A DNA stretch of 63,751 nt from Mesorhizobium sp. ES1-1 (GTDB taxonomy: Bacteria > Pseudomonadota > Alphaproteobacteria > Rhizobiales > Rhizobiaceae): assembly GCF_020164785.1 (NCBI RefSeq), contig NZ_JAIUGX010000019.1:1-63751 (forward strand), written 5' to 3'. Under the pieces are notes generated by a model, which saw nothing but the letters and a program-made list of their open reading frames with translations, was not told where the DNA came from and ran no database searches. The position numbers were made by a program, and so were the translations under genes. Below, piece by piece: positions 9,233-17,350 of the stretch (within the stretch, counting starts at the first letter, position 1; every line of letters starts with the position of its first letter).

Positions 9233-10045
9233 TCAGGTGACGGTGATCGTGAACTCGTCGTTGCCGGTCACGGGCTGGAACATCATCGGCATCACGGTAT
9301 TGACGATCTTCTGGCTCTCGCCTTCGTTCGGCAGGCCGAGCTGGACGGCCGGCGCTGCGAACGAAACGATGTTGCCGGCGGTCAGGCCGTGCGTGATGGC
9401 CAGGGCGCCTGTGGTCGCGGATCTGGCGACGGCCAGCCAGTCCTTAACCGCGACTGTGTCGGCCTCGAATGTGACCGAGCCGGTCATCATGCGATCGACG
9501 ATGACGATGGCTTCGTAGCCAACCAGCAAGCGTGGCTCCACCTGGTTGGCGAAGTCGAACGACATGGCGATGCCGATCAGGGAGACGCCGTGCAGCGACC
9601 AGGTCGTGTTCGCTTTGTTGACGATGGCCGGCTTGACGAAGCCGGTGAGCGTTGTGGCCGGCAATGCGGTGTCCGATACGGTGCCGAGCAGGCCGGTAAA
9701 CGTGAAGCGAAAGCGCGGGATGCCCTGCGGCGACAACTCAAGTGAACAGCTACCCCTTGCACCGAGCAGCACCTGCCGAACGCCATCGCGGTTGAAATAG
9801 ATGCTCGCCGCCTCCTGTGCGGCCGAAACGAAGGCATACACGGCCGAGACGCCGGCGCTGAGCGTCTCCGCCATGCCGCAGGCCCGCATCAGCGGTCCCC
9901 ATTTCGGCGCGCTGCCGGCGGCGCCAGCGCCAGCGATCTCGACGGAAAATTCCAGCTTGCCGACAACGCCAGTCAGGATCACGCCCTGGTGACCGAGATA
10001 GGGGAACAGCAGCTCGCGCGAGACCTGCTGCGCGTCGTAGGACAA
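9233..10045 (-). CDS. Major tail tube protein, with abnormal 5' end
   Basis: The frame encodes a beta-rich tube protein placed between the tail terminator region and the chaperones. The coordinates use a TTG at 10045, the only conventional in-frame start. The same frame continues without a stop to 10177, and its translation there (RNWRKLALLVKNETTYGTDA) reads like the usual N-terminus of a tube protein, so the TTG is probably internal. The only ATG near the expected start (10158, after GAAGGG) is out of frame and soon hits a stop. A small deletion, a sequence error or a near-cognate start such as ATA at 10165 would explain this. Confidence 0.65.
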   Translation of the reverse strand: MSYDAQQVSRELLFPYLGHQGVILTGVVGKLEFSVEIAGAGAAGSAPKWGPLMRACGMAETLSAGVSAVYAFVSAAQEAASIYFNRDGVRQVLLGARGSCSLELSPQGIPRFRFTFTGLLGTVSDTALPATTLTGFVKPAIVNKANTTWSLHGVSLIGIAMSFDFANQVEPRLLVGYEAIVIVDRMMTGSVTFEADTVAVKDWLAVARSATTGALAITHGLTAGNIVSFAAPAVQLGLPNEGESQKIVNTVMPMMFQPVTGNDEFTITVT

Positions 10046-10161
10046 CCGGGCGTCGATCGCGAGGATGGCGTTGGCGGCGCCGGTCGGTACGGCATCGGTG
10101 CCATAGGTGGTTTCGTTCTTTACGAGCAGGGCGAGCTTTCGCCAGTTGCGCTGGCCATGGA

Positions 10162-10353
10162 CTATTTTCCCTTCTTGTCAGCGACAGGCGTCACGGCCGG
10201 TTCCGGCTCAGCGGACACGATCGTGTCGGCCGCCAAGGGCGCGCCGTTTCGGTGATGTTCGGTGAATGCAACGCGCACCGGTTTTGCGCCGGGCTTGTCG
10301 ACGGTGTAGCTGCCGCCGAGCGGCTCGCTGTAGGGCTTGTCGGCCTGGGTCAC
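10162..10353 (-). CDS. Small phage protein between terminator and tube genes, unknown
   Basis: The GTG at 10353 is chosen because it follows a perfect AGGAGG with 7-base spacing and overlaps the upstream stop (GTGA). The 63-residue product is polar, with a Pro/Glu-rich C-terminus (SAEPEPAVTPVADKKGK) and no recognisable domain. It lies between the tail terminator and tube genes. A short structural or assembly role is possible but unsupported. Confidence 0.55.
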   Translation of the reverse strand: MTQADKPYSEPLGGSYTVDKPGAKPVRVAFTEHHRNGAPLAADTIVSAEPEPAVTPVADKKGK

Positions 10354-10784
10354 TGCAAATCCTCCTGGAGTAGCGTGGACGTGCCGAACAGCTCCTTGTG
10401 CCAAACGAAGCCGTTCTTGGCCTTGAGGAGCTCTCCGGAAATGTGCTGGACAACATCGTCGGCACAGGCGGGTGTGAAGCCGATCAGCGCCTTGCGCACG
10501 ATCGCCTTCAGATCTTCGATGTCCTGCGAGGCGGCTGCGCCAACGAAGTCGGAAACGTTGCCGGCGACGATGACCACGGCAACGTCACTCTCCAGGCGCT
10601 GCAGCACTGGCCCGGTGGCGCGCTCGGTCGGCGCGCTCGCTTCCGCCTCGATCAGCACATAAGCCGCCGGCGTTGCGGTCGGCACGCTGCCGATCGAGGC
10701 AAAGTCGGCAGCGCCGCCGACAAACGAGAACGCTGGCGGGCTGATGGTGTCCAGTCGTTCGATAATGTCGGAGACCAGGCTCAT
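10350..10784 (-). CDS. Phage tail terminator-like protein (Mu gp37 / DUF1834-like)
   Basis: The ATG at 10784 overlaps the stop of the gpG-like gene (ATGA). The 144-residue product begins MSLVSDIIERLD and has alternating strands and helices; the stretch RLESDVAVVIVAGN and the closing LFGTSTLLQEDL are typical of small tail terminators that cap the tube and join it to the head. It is in the expected place, after the gpG-like gene and before the tube. Family assignment is from overall pattern. Confidence 0.6.
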   Translation of the reverse strand: MSLVSDIIERLDTISPPAFSFVGGAADFASIGSVPTATPAAYVLIEAEASAPTERATGPVLQRLESDVAVVIVAGNVSDFVGAAASQDIEDLKAIVRKALIGFTPACADDVVQHISGELLKAKNGFVWHKELFGTSTLLQEDLQ

Positions 10785-11353
10785 TTGAGGTCTGCCTCCC
10801 GCCTGAAGCCTTCCTGGGCGACCAGTTCGATCTCGGCCGCGTCCTCGTCCGTGAGGTAGAGGTACGGCCGGGCCGGGATGGTGATGGTGTGGGCGCCGAT
10901 CGTCACGACGCGGCTCTTCGCGCGCTTTGCCGATGCCCTGGCAAAGCGCTGGCCCCTGTTCGTCTTGACCAGGTGGATTTCCTGCTCCCGCTCCGGGATC
11001 TGCACGGTGCCGCCGAGTTGCTGGATTGCGGCGTAGAGCACGTTCGTGCCCACCGCTGCTTCGGTCGCGCTGCTTTCGCCAGTGATCGAGCTGTAGAGCC
11101 GGTTGGAGACGCGAAGCATGTGCGCCGTGCCGCGACGGCCTCGGCCGCTGCGCTTGGCGGCTGTCCTCGGCGCCAGCGGTTGCCATTTGCCGTCTGGACC
11201 GGTTTCGGTCTCGATATGGCGCTGGCTCCGCTGCACGAGGAACGTGGCGATATCGGCCATGATCGCCGCCGGGTTGTCGGCGACCCGATCGATGCGATCG
11301 AGTGTAGAGCTGACGGTGTCATTGGCGACGCTAAGGCGGATCCCGTCAGCCAT
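10781..11353 (-). CDS. Phage virion morphogenesis protein (Mu gpG-like)
   Basis: The 190-residue protein matches the Mu G / phage virion morphogenesis family (PF05069-like), thought to act in tail completion or head-tail joining. Recognisable features are the DIATFLVQRSQRHIETETGPDG region followed by WQPLAPRTAAKR near residues 35-65, and the C-terminal IPARPYLYLTDED near 160-172. It overlaps both neighbours by a base or a few bases within the head-to-tail part of the operon. Confidence 0.8.
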   Translation of the reverse strand: MADGIRLSVANDTVSSTLDRIDRVADNPAAIMADIATFLVQRSQRHIETETGPDGKWQPLAPRTAAKRSGRGRRGTAHMLRVSNRLYSSITGESSATEAAVGTNVLYAAIQQLGGTVQIPEREQEIHLVKTNRGQRFARASAKRAKSRVVTIGAHTITIPARPYLYLTDEDAAEIELVAQEGFRREADLK

Positions 11354-11787
11354 CAGAGGTCTCGCAGGCTGTCGCGGCGGAAGACGCGCGTTGACGGGTT
11401 GGCCTGGACGGAACCACCGCCGGCGGGCTCGGGCGTCGCGCCCGTTCCGTCATCGAGGGCGACCAGGCCCTTCGAGACATCCTTCAGCCAGGCCACGCCC
11501 TGATTGTAGGCCGCCGTGACCGGGCTATCCTTGTCGGCCGCTTTGCCGTGCAGGAAGTAGCGGGCGATATCGGCCGCGATCTTGACCAGGATGTCGGGAA
11601 CCGTCGCCAGCGGCAACGAATACATCTTGCCGATATAGCCGTCGATCAGGGCCGTCGCGTCGGCGACCGCGCGGCCGACAACGGCGTCGTCAACGACGCT
11701 CGGCGGCACGTTGGTGCGGTCGGTAAGCTGGGTTAGCTCCCTCACTCCGAACCGGTCGACCAGATCCTGTTTGACGGCGTACGGCAC
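11353..11787 (-). CDS. DUF1320-family head-completion protein (Mu gp36-like)
   Basis: The GTG at 11787, just after the upstream stop, gives 144 residues starting MPYAVKQDLVDRFG. The features of DUF1320/gp436 proteins are present: an N-terminal helix (DLVDRFGVRELTQLTDR), then AVADATALIDGYIGKMYSLPL and a helical IAADIARYFLHG. These small helical proteins sit at the head-tail connector of Mu-like phages. The order with the HI1506 gene upstream and gpG downstream is the classic Mu one. Confidence 0.8.
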   Translation of the reverse strand: MPYAVKQDLVDRFGVRELTQLTDRTNVPPSVVDDAVVGRAVADATALIDGYIGKMYSLPLATVPDILVKIAADIARYFLHGKAADKDSPVTAAYNQGVAWLKDVSKGLVALDDGTGATPEPAGGGSVQANPSTRVFRRDSLRDL

Positions 11788-11791
11788 GGCT

Positions 11792-12292
11792 TCAGATGAA
11801 CCCCACGACCAGGTTGGGCTCAGCGAAGAGCGCCTCGATCTGCTCCGGCCCCTGGAACGCCTCCATGAGATGCTCGACCGGCATTTTCGAGTGCGCGATA
11901 CCGCCGCGACGGAAGCCGTCGACCTTCGAAACGATACGAAGGCCGTTCGGCACCTCACCGGAGTTCTTCGCCTGCCAGGCGTCGATTGCAGCCGCCATAA
12001 GCGGGTACTTGCTGCGGAACTCGGCTTCCGCCTTTCCGAGGCGCTTCTCCAGATCCGAAAGACCCTCCAGCGTGAACGACTCGGCGGAGCCGGCCGGATT
12101 GCCGGCTCCGCCCTGGTCCTCGCTCACCGGGGGGTTATTGGCAGATGTCGTCAGCGACTGAGCTTCGCCGCCGTTAGCGTCTTGAGCCACAGGCGCGTCG
12201 CCTTCGTTGCCAGCGAGGGCTTGGGCCTGGTCCTCGCTTTTGTCGTCGACCTTGGGAGCTTTCGCTTTCGCATCACGGAGGGCCTTCGCCAT
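11792..12292 (-). CDS. HI1506-related Mu-like head region protein (Mu gp35-like)
   Basis: The 166-residue protein has a charged, low-complexity N-terminal half (Lys/Asp/Ala and Asn-rich, residues 1-70) and a short ordered C-terminus. The C-terminal pattern GFRRGGIAHSK followed by a helix and LFAEPNLVVGF is the signature I associate with HI1506-type proteins of Mu-like prophages. Its function is unknown; the conserved place between capsid and DUF1320 genes suggests a structural or DNA-completion role. Confidence 0.65.
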   Translation of the reverse strand: MAKALRDAKAKAPKVDDKSEDQAQALAGNEGDAPVAQDANGGEAQSLTTSANNPPVSEDQGGAGNPAGSAESFTLEGLSDLEKRLGKAEAEFRSKYPLMAAAIDAWQAKNSGEVPNGLRIVSKVDGFRRGGIAHSKMPVEHLMEAFQGPEQIEALFAEPNLVVGFI

Positions 12293-12351
12293 CGTTCAAT
12301 CCTCGTTTTCGGGTCTTTGAAAAGGAGCCTGGGCGGCTGCTCATCGAAGAC

Positions 12352-12390
12352 CCGCCGACCAAAGCCGGCGGTTTTTCGTTTGGTCGGCGG
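12352..12390. repeat. Strong hairpin with 12-base arms between two head genes
   Basis: CCGCCGACCAAA (12352-12363) and TTTGGTCGGCGG (12379-12390) are perfect inverted copies around a 15-base loop. The left arm can also form a shorter 6-base stem (CCGCCG with CGGCGG) followed by TTTTT on the plus strand, which looks like a terminator facing against the operon. On the minus strand no T run follows, so for the late transcript it is more likely an RNA stability or attenuation element. Confidence 0.55.
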
Positions 12391-12699
12391 TCAGCCAGGC
12401 GTTCGTCGATAAGGTTCGGAGAGGCGCCAGAAATCGGAACGGGCTACCTTGCGGCTCGCTGTGCGGCCGGACAGCCCGAGGGCGTAGGCGACAACGATCA
12501 GCGCGATCGCGATCAGGGCAATCGCCCAGAGCGTCATGACATCGGTCGTGACGGCCGCTCTAAGCGCGAAGACAGGACCGGCCTCGGCGAAACTGGCGGG
12601 CGGGTGGAACAAGTCGCCGATCGGCGCGAGGCCCACCAGCGGGACAAAAGCGACGGCGACTGCCATGCAGGCTAACAAGAGAGGTCGAAGGTACTTCAT
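12391..12699 (-). CDS. Small membrane protein in the head operon, unknown
   Basis: The ATG at 12699 has a good ribosome site (AGAGGA, 6-base spacing) and gives 102 residues. Two hydrophobic segments are visible: an N-terminal one that could be a signal anchor (MKYLRPLLLACMAVAVAFVPL) and a second near 60-85 (VMTLWAIALIAIALIVVAYALGL), followed by a basic tail. It lies between the capsid gene and the HI1506 gene, bracketed by hairpins. No family recognised. Confidence 0.6.
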   Translation of the reverse strand: MKYLRPLLLACMAVAVAFVPLVGLAPIGDLFHPPASFAEAGPVFALRAAVTTDVMTLWAIALIAIALIVVAYALGLSGRTASRKVARSDFWRLSEPYRRTPG

Positions 12700-12742
12700 C
12701 GAATTTCCTCTGAGGGTTGATAGGTCCAACTGTTTCGAAACA

Positions 12743-12774
12743 CCTGCCGGCGCCCGTTGGTCGACGCCGGCAGG
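12743..12774 (-). terminator. Probable transcription terminator after the capsid gene
   Basis: CCTGCCGGCG and CGCCGGCAGG form a perfect 10-base stem with a 12-base loop, starting 20 bases beyond the capsid stop. On the minus strand it is followed by TGTTTCG, a weak T tract, so termination may be partial, reducing expression of the genes beyond the highly expressed capsid gene. Confidence 0.45.
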
Positions 12775-12793
12775 CAGAACGAAGACGGCTAGG

Positions 12794-13690
12794 TCAGGCC
12801 AGCCAGGGAACGACGAGCAGCTCGGCGGTGCCGGCCCACTTGTTGCTCTCGCCGCCGTTGATCAGCTGCGAGGACAAGATCGCCTTGCCGGCGCCTTCGA
12901 GCGAAGGCGGGACGACCAGGAGATCCGGGACCAGGCCGAGCGGGCGGCCGAAATCGCCCTTGAAGCTGGAGATCGCGGTGCGGGCCGTCTCGTAGTGAGC
13001 AGCGTCGAGCGTCTGCTTGGAGCCCCAGGCGAATTGCCAGAAACCGTAGCCCACATTGGCGCGCCCATCGACGCCGTATTGGAATTCCTTTCGACGAAAG
13101 ACGTTCTCGTCTTTGGAATCGTCCATGGCGACGAACTCGAACGGCTTGCGCTCCTGGAAGATGATCGGCTTCAAGGCGCGCTTGGAGCAGATCAGGAACC
13201 AGGGCGTACCAGCACCGCCATCGGTGTTGGCGACCGAATTGACGGTCGTGCCGTCAGCGTCGAGTACGGGATGGTCGACGTCGAAGAAGTATTGGCCGTC
13301 ATAGCAATTGGTCGTGAACCCGGCTTTGAGCAGCGGCCACACCAGCTGCTCGGGGAAAGCGGCGGTGGACATGCCCATTTCCTGGAACAACGGACCGTAG
13401 GAGCCGAGCGTATCGTCCTCGATGTCGTCGCGATCGACGCCAATCGTCAACTCAAACGGCTTGTTCTTGATCTCGTAGTCGTACTCGGAAATGTTCTGAA
13501 CCTGGCGATCGCCGATCCATTCGCGGATGTTCGGCATCTTGCCGAGCCAGCCATATTTTTCCGAGCGCGTGGACGAGGTCACCTTGGTGGCCACGCGGCT
13601 GTACATAGGCGCCGCCTGGCCGAGGCCGCCTTGGAAGTTGGTCTTGAAGCCGACGCGGAGCGCATCGAGCGAAGCGGAATTGATCTTCAT
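12794..13690 (-). CDS. Major capsid protein (Mu gpT-like)
   Basis: The 298-residue protein matches the Mu-like major head subunit family (PF10124): the N-terminus MKINSASLDALRVGFKTNFQGGLG, the region SEKYGWLGKMPNIREWIGDR (about 43-62), then FELTIGVDRDDIEDDTLG and YFFDVDHPV. This is the HK97-fold shell protein. The order protease/scaffold, decoration, capsid is as in Mu (I, Z, T). A terminator-like hairpin lies downstream. Confidence 0.9.
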   Translation of the reverse strand: MKINSASLDALRVGFKTNFQGGLGQAAPMYSRVATKVTSSTRSEKYGWLGKMPNIREWIGDRQVQNISEYDYEIKNKPFELTIGVDRDDIEDDTLGSYGPLFQEMGMSTAAFPEQLVWPLLKAGFTTNCYDGQYFFDVDHPVLDADGTTVNSVANTDGGAGTPWFLICSKRALKPIIFQERKPFEFVAMDDSKDENVFRRKEFQYGVDGRANVGYGFWQFAWGSKQTLDAAHYETARTAISSFKGDFGRPLGLVPDLLVVPPSLEGAGKAILSSQLINGGESNKWAGTAELLVVPWLA

Positions 13691-13742
13691 CAGAGGGTTC
13701 CTGTTGGCTGTGTTCGGTGTGCTCGGGCCCTAGCCCGCGCGA

Positions 13743-14156
13743 CTAGGCGGTGAACTTGACCCAGACGCCGAGGGCGTCGACGTCGTAGATCTTGCCGGCC
13801 ACGGACCGGGTGTTGGTTCCGTTGGTCTTGGCGACGGTCTGGTCGTCGACGCCGTAGCAGTCGGAGCCGATATCGGCTGTGGTGATCAGGTCACCAGCGG
13901 CCGAGTTGTTGAAGCGAAAGGTGTCGCTCAACACCTTGGCCCGGATGGCATTGTCAGCGCCGGCCGAGTTATCGGCCGTGAGTTCCGCGCGACCGACCCC
14001 TTTCAAAGTCGTGGAGACGGAAAACGGTACGGCGCGGCCGCTGGAATCGAGGGCGACCATCGATCCCTGCCAGATCTTCGTCGCACCCTTCACCCCGAAC
14101 TCACGGGTTCGGCCGTCCCGCTTGGGCGTATTGCGAGCCTGGGTAAGAGCAGCCAT
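13743..14156 (-). CDS. Putative capsid decoration protein
   Basis: The 137-residue protein lies between the protease/scaffold and capsid genes, where many phages encode a lambda D-like or DUF2190-like cement protein. It is rich in small residues and beta-prone, with a closing IYDVDALGVWVKF strand. Its start overlaps the protease stop (TAATG). Role is inferred from position and size. Confidence 0.55.
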   Translation of the reverse strand: MAALTQARNTPKRDGRTREFGVKGATKIWQGSMVALDSSGRAVPFSVSTTLKGVGRAELTADNSAGADNAIRAKVLSDTFRFNNSAAGDLITTADIGSDCYGVDDQTVAKTNGTNTRSVAGKIYDVDALGVWVKFTA

Positions 14157-14701
14157 TAGAGGGTCTCCAGTTTGGCCTGCTCAGCGGCAAGCGTTGCGGC
14201 GTAAGTCTTGGGATCGACGCCTAGGGCGGCGGCGACCTGGGCTTGCGCCTCGTCAAGGATCGGAGCGTCGCCATCCTTGCGCTTGGTCGCACCCGTTAGC
14301 TGCGGCGCGGTCAGAACCGGAGCGCCGGCCGCGAAGGCCTCGAACTTAGCGAGGTCAGTCTTCGCCAGGTCGAGCCCCCATTCTTTCATGCCGGGGGACA
14401 GCTGGCCCTTCTTGATCGCGAGCTCGACTGCGGCCTCAGCCTTGTCGGCCGAGAGCGAGTTCTGCAGCACCTTCACGGTGTTCTGCAGTTCCTGGAGTGC
14501 CGACAGGGGCACAAACTGCGCAGGATCAGGCTTGGCCTTTTCCTTGAACGCCGCGATGACCTGGTCGGAGGTCGCGGTCTCGGCGACGCCAGCAGCAAGC
14601 GCGACAGCCGATGCGCTAGCCTTGAGCGAGGTGATTGCCGAGAGAACGGCGTCCTCGTTGGACCCTGCGGCTAAACCGAGGGCAGAAAGTATCTTGTCCA
14701 T
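14156..14701 (-). CDS. Nested scaffold protein (Mu gpZ-like), internal start
   Basis: Within the protease gene, an in-frame ATG at 14701 is preceded by GAGGGAG at 5-base spacing. It would yield a 181-residue protein (MDKILSALGLAAGSNED) matching the helical, Ala/Lys/Glu-rich scaffold half, including the coiled-coil stretch around the QNSLSADKAEA motif. Mu and lambda (C/Nu3) use the same device to make scaffold separately from protease. Separate production is inferred from the start signal. Confidence 0.6.
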   Translation of the reverse strand: MDKILSALGLAAGSNEDAVLSAITSLKASASAVALAAGVAETATSDQVIAAFKEKAKPDPAQFVPLSALQELQNTVKVLQNSLSADKAEAAVELAIKKGQLSPGMKEWGLDLAKTDLAKFEAFAAGAPVLTAPQLTGATKRKDGDAPILDEAQAQVAAALGVDPKTYAATLAAEQAKLETL

Positions 14702-15220
14702 GGGGTCTCCCTCTGCGGACGTTTCGGAAAAGTTCGCGCTGGCCGCGACCTGGGCGAGGTCGAGGGCCGGTGTGTTGGTCAGTGCGGCCATGCGAATGGC
14801 GAGCACCTTGCCGGTGGCCTTGCTCTGCAGCAGGACGGGTGAGAGGTAGCGATACTCGCCGGCCTTGATCGCCTCGGAGGCGGCTGGCGTCCATTCGACC
14901 CGGCCCCAGATGCCGTCCGCCCGGACTTCAAGCTCCTTGACCCAGCCTGCCGCTTTCGCGGTGCCGCCGACGCCCTCGATGGCGCCGAAGACCGACTGGT
15001 GGTCGTAGTCGATGACCAGCTCGGTTGCGCCGGCAATTTCCTTGGTGCGATCGATGATCGCCTGCAGCGCGGAGCCCGATCCGGCCTCGAAAGGCCCGCG
15101 TCCGTCACGTGCCTTGAACGTTCCGGCCGGGCACAATTGTACCCAGTGGCCGGCGCCGGCATCGGCGGGCGTCAACTGGTAGACAGGAGCCGCGAAGGCA
15201 GAGAGGATCGGTTTCGACAT
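14156..15220 (-). CDS. Prohead protease with C-terminal scaffold (Mu gpI-like)
   Basis: The 354-residue protein combines a maturation protease (about 1-165) and a scaffold (about 174-354), as in Mu I/Z. Protease features are the N-terminal AAPVYQLTPADAG, ELVIDYDHQS (a likely active-site His) and AGEYRYLSPV near 120-130. The scaffold half is helical and charged. An in-frame ATG with its own ribosome site at 14701 probably makes the scaffold alone. The ATG at 15220 is used; one at 15241 is also possible. The DUF2806 cargo gene lies immediately upstream. Confidence 0.85.
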   Translation of the reverse strand: MSKPILSAFAAPVYQLTPADAGAGHWVQLCPAGTFKARDGRGPFEAGSGSALQAIIDRTKEIAGATELVIDYDHQSVFGAIEGVGGTAKAAGWVKELEVRADGIWGRVEWTPAASEAIKAGEYRYLSPVLLQSKATGKVLAIRMAALTNTPALDLAQVAASANFSETSAEGDPMDKILSALGLAAGSNEDAVLSAITSLKASASAVALAAGVAETATSDQVIAAFKEKAKPDPAQFVPLSALQELQNTVKVLQNSLSADKAEAAVELAIKKGQLSPGMKEWGLDLAKTDLAKFEAFAAGAPVLTAPQLTGATKRKDGDAPILDEAQAQVAAALGVDPKTYAATLAAEQAKLETL

Positions 15221-15415
15221 GACCGGCCCATGTAGGCGCATCGGCCATGCGTCGTCGGCAGGGCGAATTCGCCCTCCCGAAGGGAATTTATGGTGGGAGT
15301 TGAAGAGCCATCATGGACGGCTGCTTCGAAGTCGATGCTAGATGGTCAGCCGAAGGCGATCAAGTGCGCCCCTCCATTCGGCTTAGACATAGCCTGAAAT
15401 CGGTTTTGAACGGGT

Positions 15416-16498
15416 CTACAGCGCGTTTTGATCGTCCGTCGAACCATCTAGCCGGATTTCAGGTTGAGGCTCTGGCACCGGCCTTTCTTTCAGAACAATA
15501 CCCGGGCGTTGAATCACGCCATCCTTCTTGCTGAACAGTTCCATCCTGGCAAACTCTTGCCCGAACCGGGCCGCGAAGCTTCTTAAAGTGGCTTCGCCGT
15601 CTATCGGCACCAAGCTCGCCATCTGCTTTCCTGACCTCGTGAGAGGGTAACATGGGACTTGGATTGCCGTTTGAGTGGGATTGTTAAACTCGCACTCGAT
15701 GAGCCAGTCACCACGCTCAAACTCGAACTTTCCAGGCACATCAGAATACGGAGTTTTCCAGATTGACCCGCTTGACCCGCTGACTAACCCTGAAGCCTCA
15801 AGTTCGGTCAAGGGTGAGATATCTTCATCATCAGACCCATTCACGGGACCTAGAAACGATTCAAAAATCTCATAACGGGCATGCTCTTGGAACATCCGCG
15901 CTGTCTCGGTGTCTAGTTCGGCAGCAATCCGTAGAGTGGTGCGCGAAAAGCTGCCCTCTCTCTGTATTTCGCCGGCCAGAATGCGCCCCCAAAGTCTGCG
16001 CATATTTTCAGTTGAAGCTTTTTCGGCGTAGCTGCTCCAGAAATTGAGCCAGTCATCATCGAGCTGGTCCGGAGAGCCTCTGACGTCGAGATCGGTTGGT
16101 AAGGGTAAGGCGCGCAGCTGATCAGCTGCGCTGTCTAGCGCTGCATTAACGTTCTCTCGCCTTTGCGCTATTTCAGGAAGATAACGCCGGACAAAATCCT
16201 CTAGCTGGGCAGGATCTGATTTCAAGGCCTCGGCCGCAGCGTCGCCAACTGAATCCAGCACCTTGAGCTGTTGGTTCAACTTGGCGCGTTCTACCGAGAG
16301 CCCCGCGTCGTGCACAAATTGCTCGCGTTCAAGGTCATTCCGATGTCTCTGAACTAGCAGCGCATCGGCTCTGCCCTTGATTTCGACTTTATAGCCGCGA
16401 AACTTGTCAATGGTGGACCACCAACGCGAATTCAGCTTTGCTCTAAAGCTTGACGGGCCAACCTCAACGTCCAGCGCTGCGCCATTTTCTTCGGTCAT
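15416..16498 (-). CDS. DUF2806-family protein, probable cargo in the head operon
   Basis: The ATG at 16498 follows a strong AGGAGG, giving 360 residues. The region YAEKASTENMRRLWGRILAGEI followed by GSFSRTTLRIAAELD (about 165-205) is what I associate with DUF2806 proteins, whose function is unknown. N-terminal residues 30-90 are helical and charged; there is no signal peptide or membrane segment. It sits between the gpF-like and protease genes, normally neighbours in Mu-like phages. Its base composition is more AT-rich than its neighbours by eye, and a palindrome lies upstream, so it looks separately acquired. Confidence 0.7.
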   Translation of the reverse strand: MTEENGAALDVEVGPSSFRAKLNSRWWSTIDKFRGYKVEIKGRADALLVQRHRNDLEREQFVHDAGLSVERAKLNQQLKVLDSVGDAAAEALKSDPAQLEDFVRRYLPEIAQRRENVNAALDSAADQLRALPLPTDLDVRGSPDQLDDDWLNFWSSYAEKASTENMRRLWGRILAGEIQREGSFSRTTLRIAAELDTETARMFQEHARYEIFESFLGPVNGSDDEDISPLTELEASGLVSGSSGSIWKTPYSDVPGKFEFERGDWLIECEFNNPTQTAIQVPCYPLTRSGKQMASLVPIDGEATLRSFAARFGQEFARMELFSKKDGVIQRPGIVLKERPVPEPQPEIRLDGSTDDQNAL

Positions 16499-16522
16499 TT
16501 TGCCTCCTCCTGATGGGGACAA

Positions 16523-16535
16523 ATCATGACATGAT
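16523..16535. promoter_or_regulatory. Operator-like palindrome upstream of the DUF2806 gene
   Basis: ATCATG and CATGAT form a perfect 6-base inverted repeat around one base, 25 bases before the DUF2806 start and between it and the gpF-like stop. The position suits a regulator-binding site for the cargo gene. No good -35/-10 pair was found, so the promoter itself is not located. Confidence 0.3.
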
Positions 16536-16563
16536 CGAATGTGCAAGTTGGCGGGTCGTCATT

Positions 16564-17349
16564 TTACCGTTCGATTGGTTGCGCCATTTTGGCCTTCATC
16601 CCATTCTCAATCATCGAAAATCCAGCCTTACCCGGATTGTAGGCCCAGCCGGGATCGATGCCGTCAGGAACCATCGTCACCTCTCCGGTCCGGTTGTTGA
16701 CATACTTGCGCATGGTCCCGGGCACAGGCTCGAATTTGAGGAGTTCGCCCTCCCGCTGCAGCCGGTCGATATCGCGCTGGGAGAGGCTCTGCAGGGTGCA
16801 GTGGCAGTTCCAGCCATTCGGGCAGGCATGCGTGTTCCACCAGGGATGGTCGACCGGCAGCACGGTGTTGTGCCAGAGGTGATGCTGGAGCCGGGGGAAC
16901 TCCTGACCCTCAAGGTGAACGTAGCGGAGGAACGGCCGCGCCGCCTTGCTCCGCTCGAAACTCGCCCAATGGCCCGCTGCGTAGCTGACCCGCATGTTGA
17001 CGTCGAACATGATCCCGAGCCGACGCGTGGATCCGAGTTGCGACCAGGTGGTGTCGCCGCTGACCGGATCAAACGCGGGCTGCTTTCCCCACCAGCCTTT
17101 GGCCTGAAGAGCCGGCGTCAGCTCGGCCCCGAACTGCCGAAGGGTTGTTCCGTTCGCCAGCGCGTCGACCAGAGCGGCATAGATATCGGAGAGGATGTCG
17201 AAGCCGGCTGACTTGGCGACGGTGAACATGGATGCATGCGTGTCCTGCCAGACGTCCTGCCAGGCAAAGCTCGGGTCAAGCCGGCCGCCGCGCTCGAACA
17301 GCGCGGCGATCGCCTCACGTGGCGGAACAGGCTTGAGCTCTGCGGCCAC
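16564..17349 (-). CDS. Minor head protein, phage head morphogenesis family (Mu gpF-like)
   Basis: The 261-residue protein matches the SPP1 gp7 / Mu gpF family (PF04233): helical N-terminus, RRLGIMFDVNMRVSYAAGHW (about 108-127) and the Cys/His motif HPWWNTHACPNGWNCHC (about 168-184). It acts inside the prohead near the portal. It begins with GTG, one base before the portal stop. It is shorter than Mu gpF and ends shortly after the core domain, immediately before the DUF2806 gene; a C-terminal extension may have been lost when the cargo was gained. Confidence 0.8.
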   Translation of the reverse strand: MAAELKPVPPREAIAALFERGGRLDPSFAWQDVWQDTHASMFTVAKSAGFDILSDIYAALVDALANGTTLRQFGAELTPALQAKGWWGKQPAFDPVSGDTTWSQLGSTRRLGIMFDVNMRVSYAAGHWASFERSKAARPFLRYVHLEGQEFPRLQHHLWHNTVLPVDHPWWNTHACPNGWNCHCTLQSLSQRDIDRLQREGELLKFEPVPGTMRKYVNNRTGEVTMVPDGIDPGWAYNPGKAGFSMIENGMKAKMAQPIER

Positions 17350-17350
17350 C

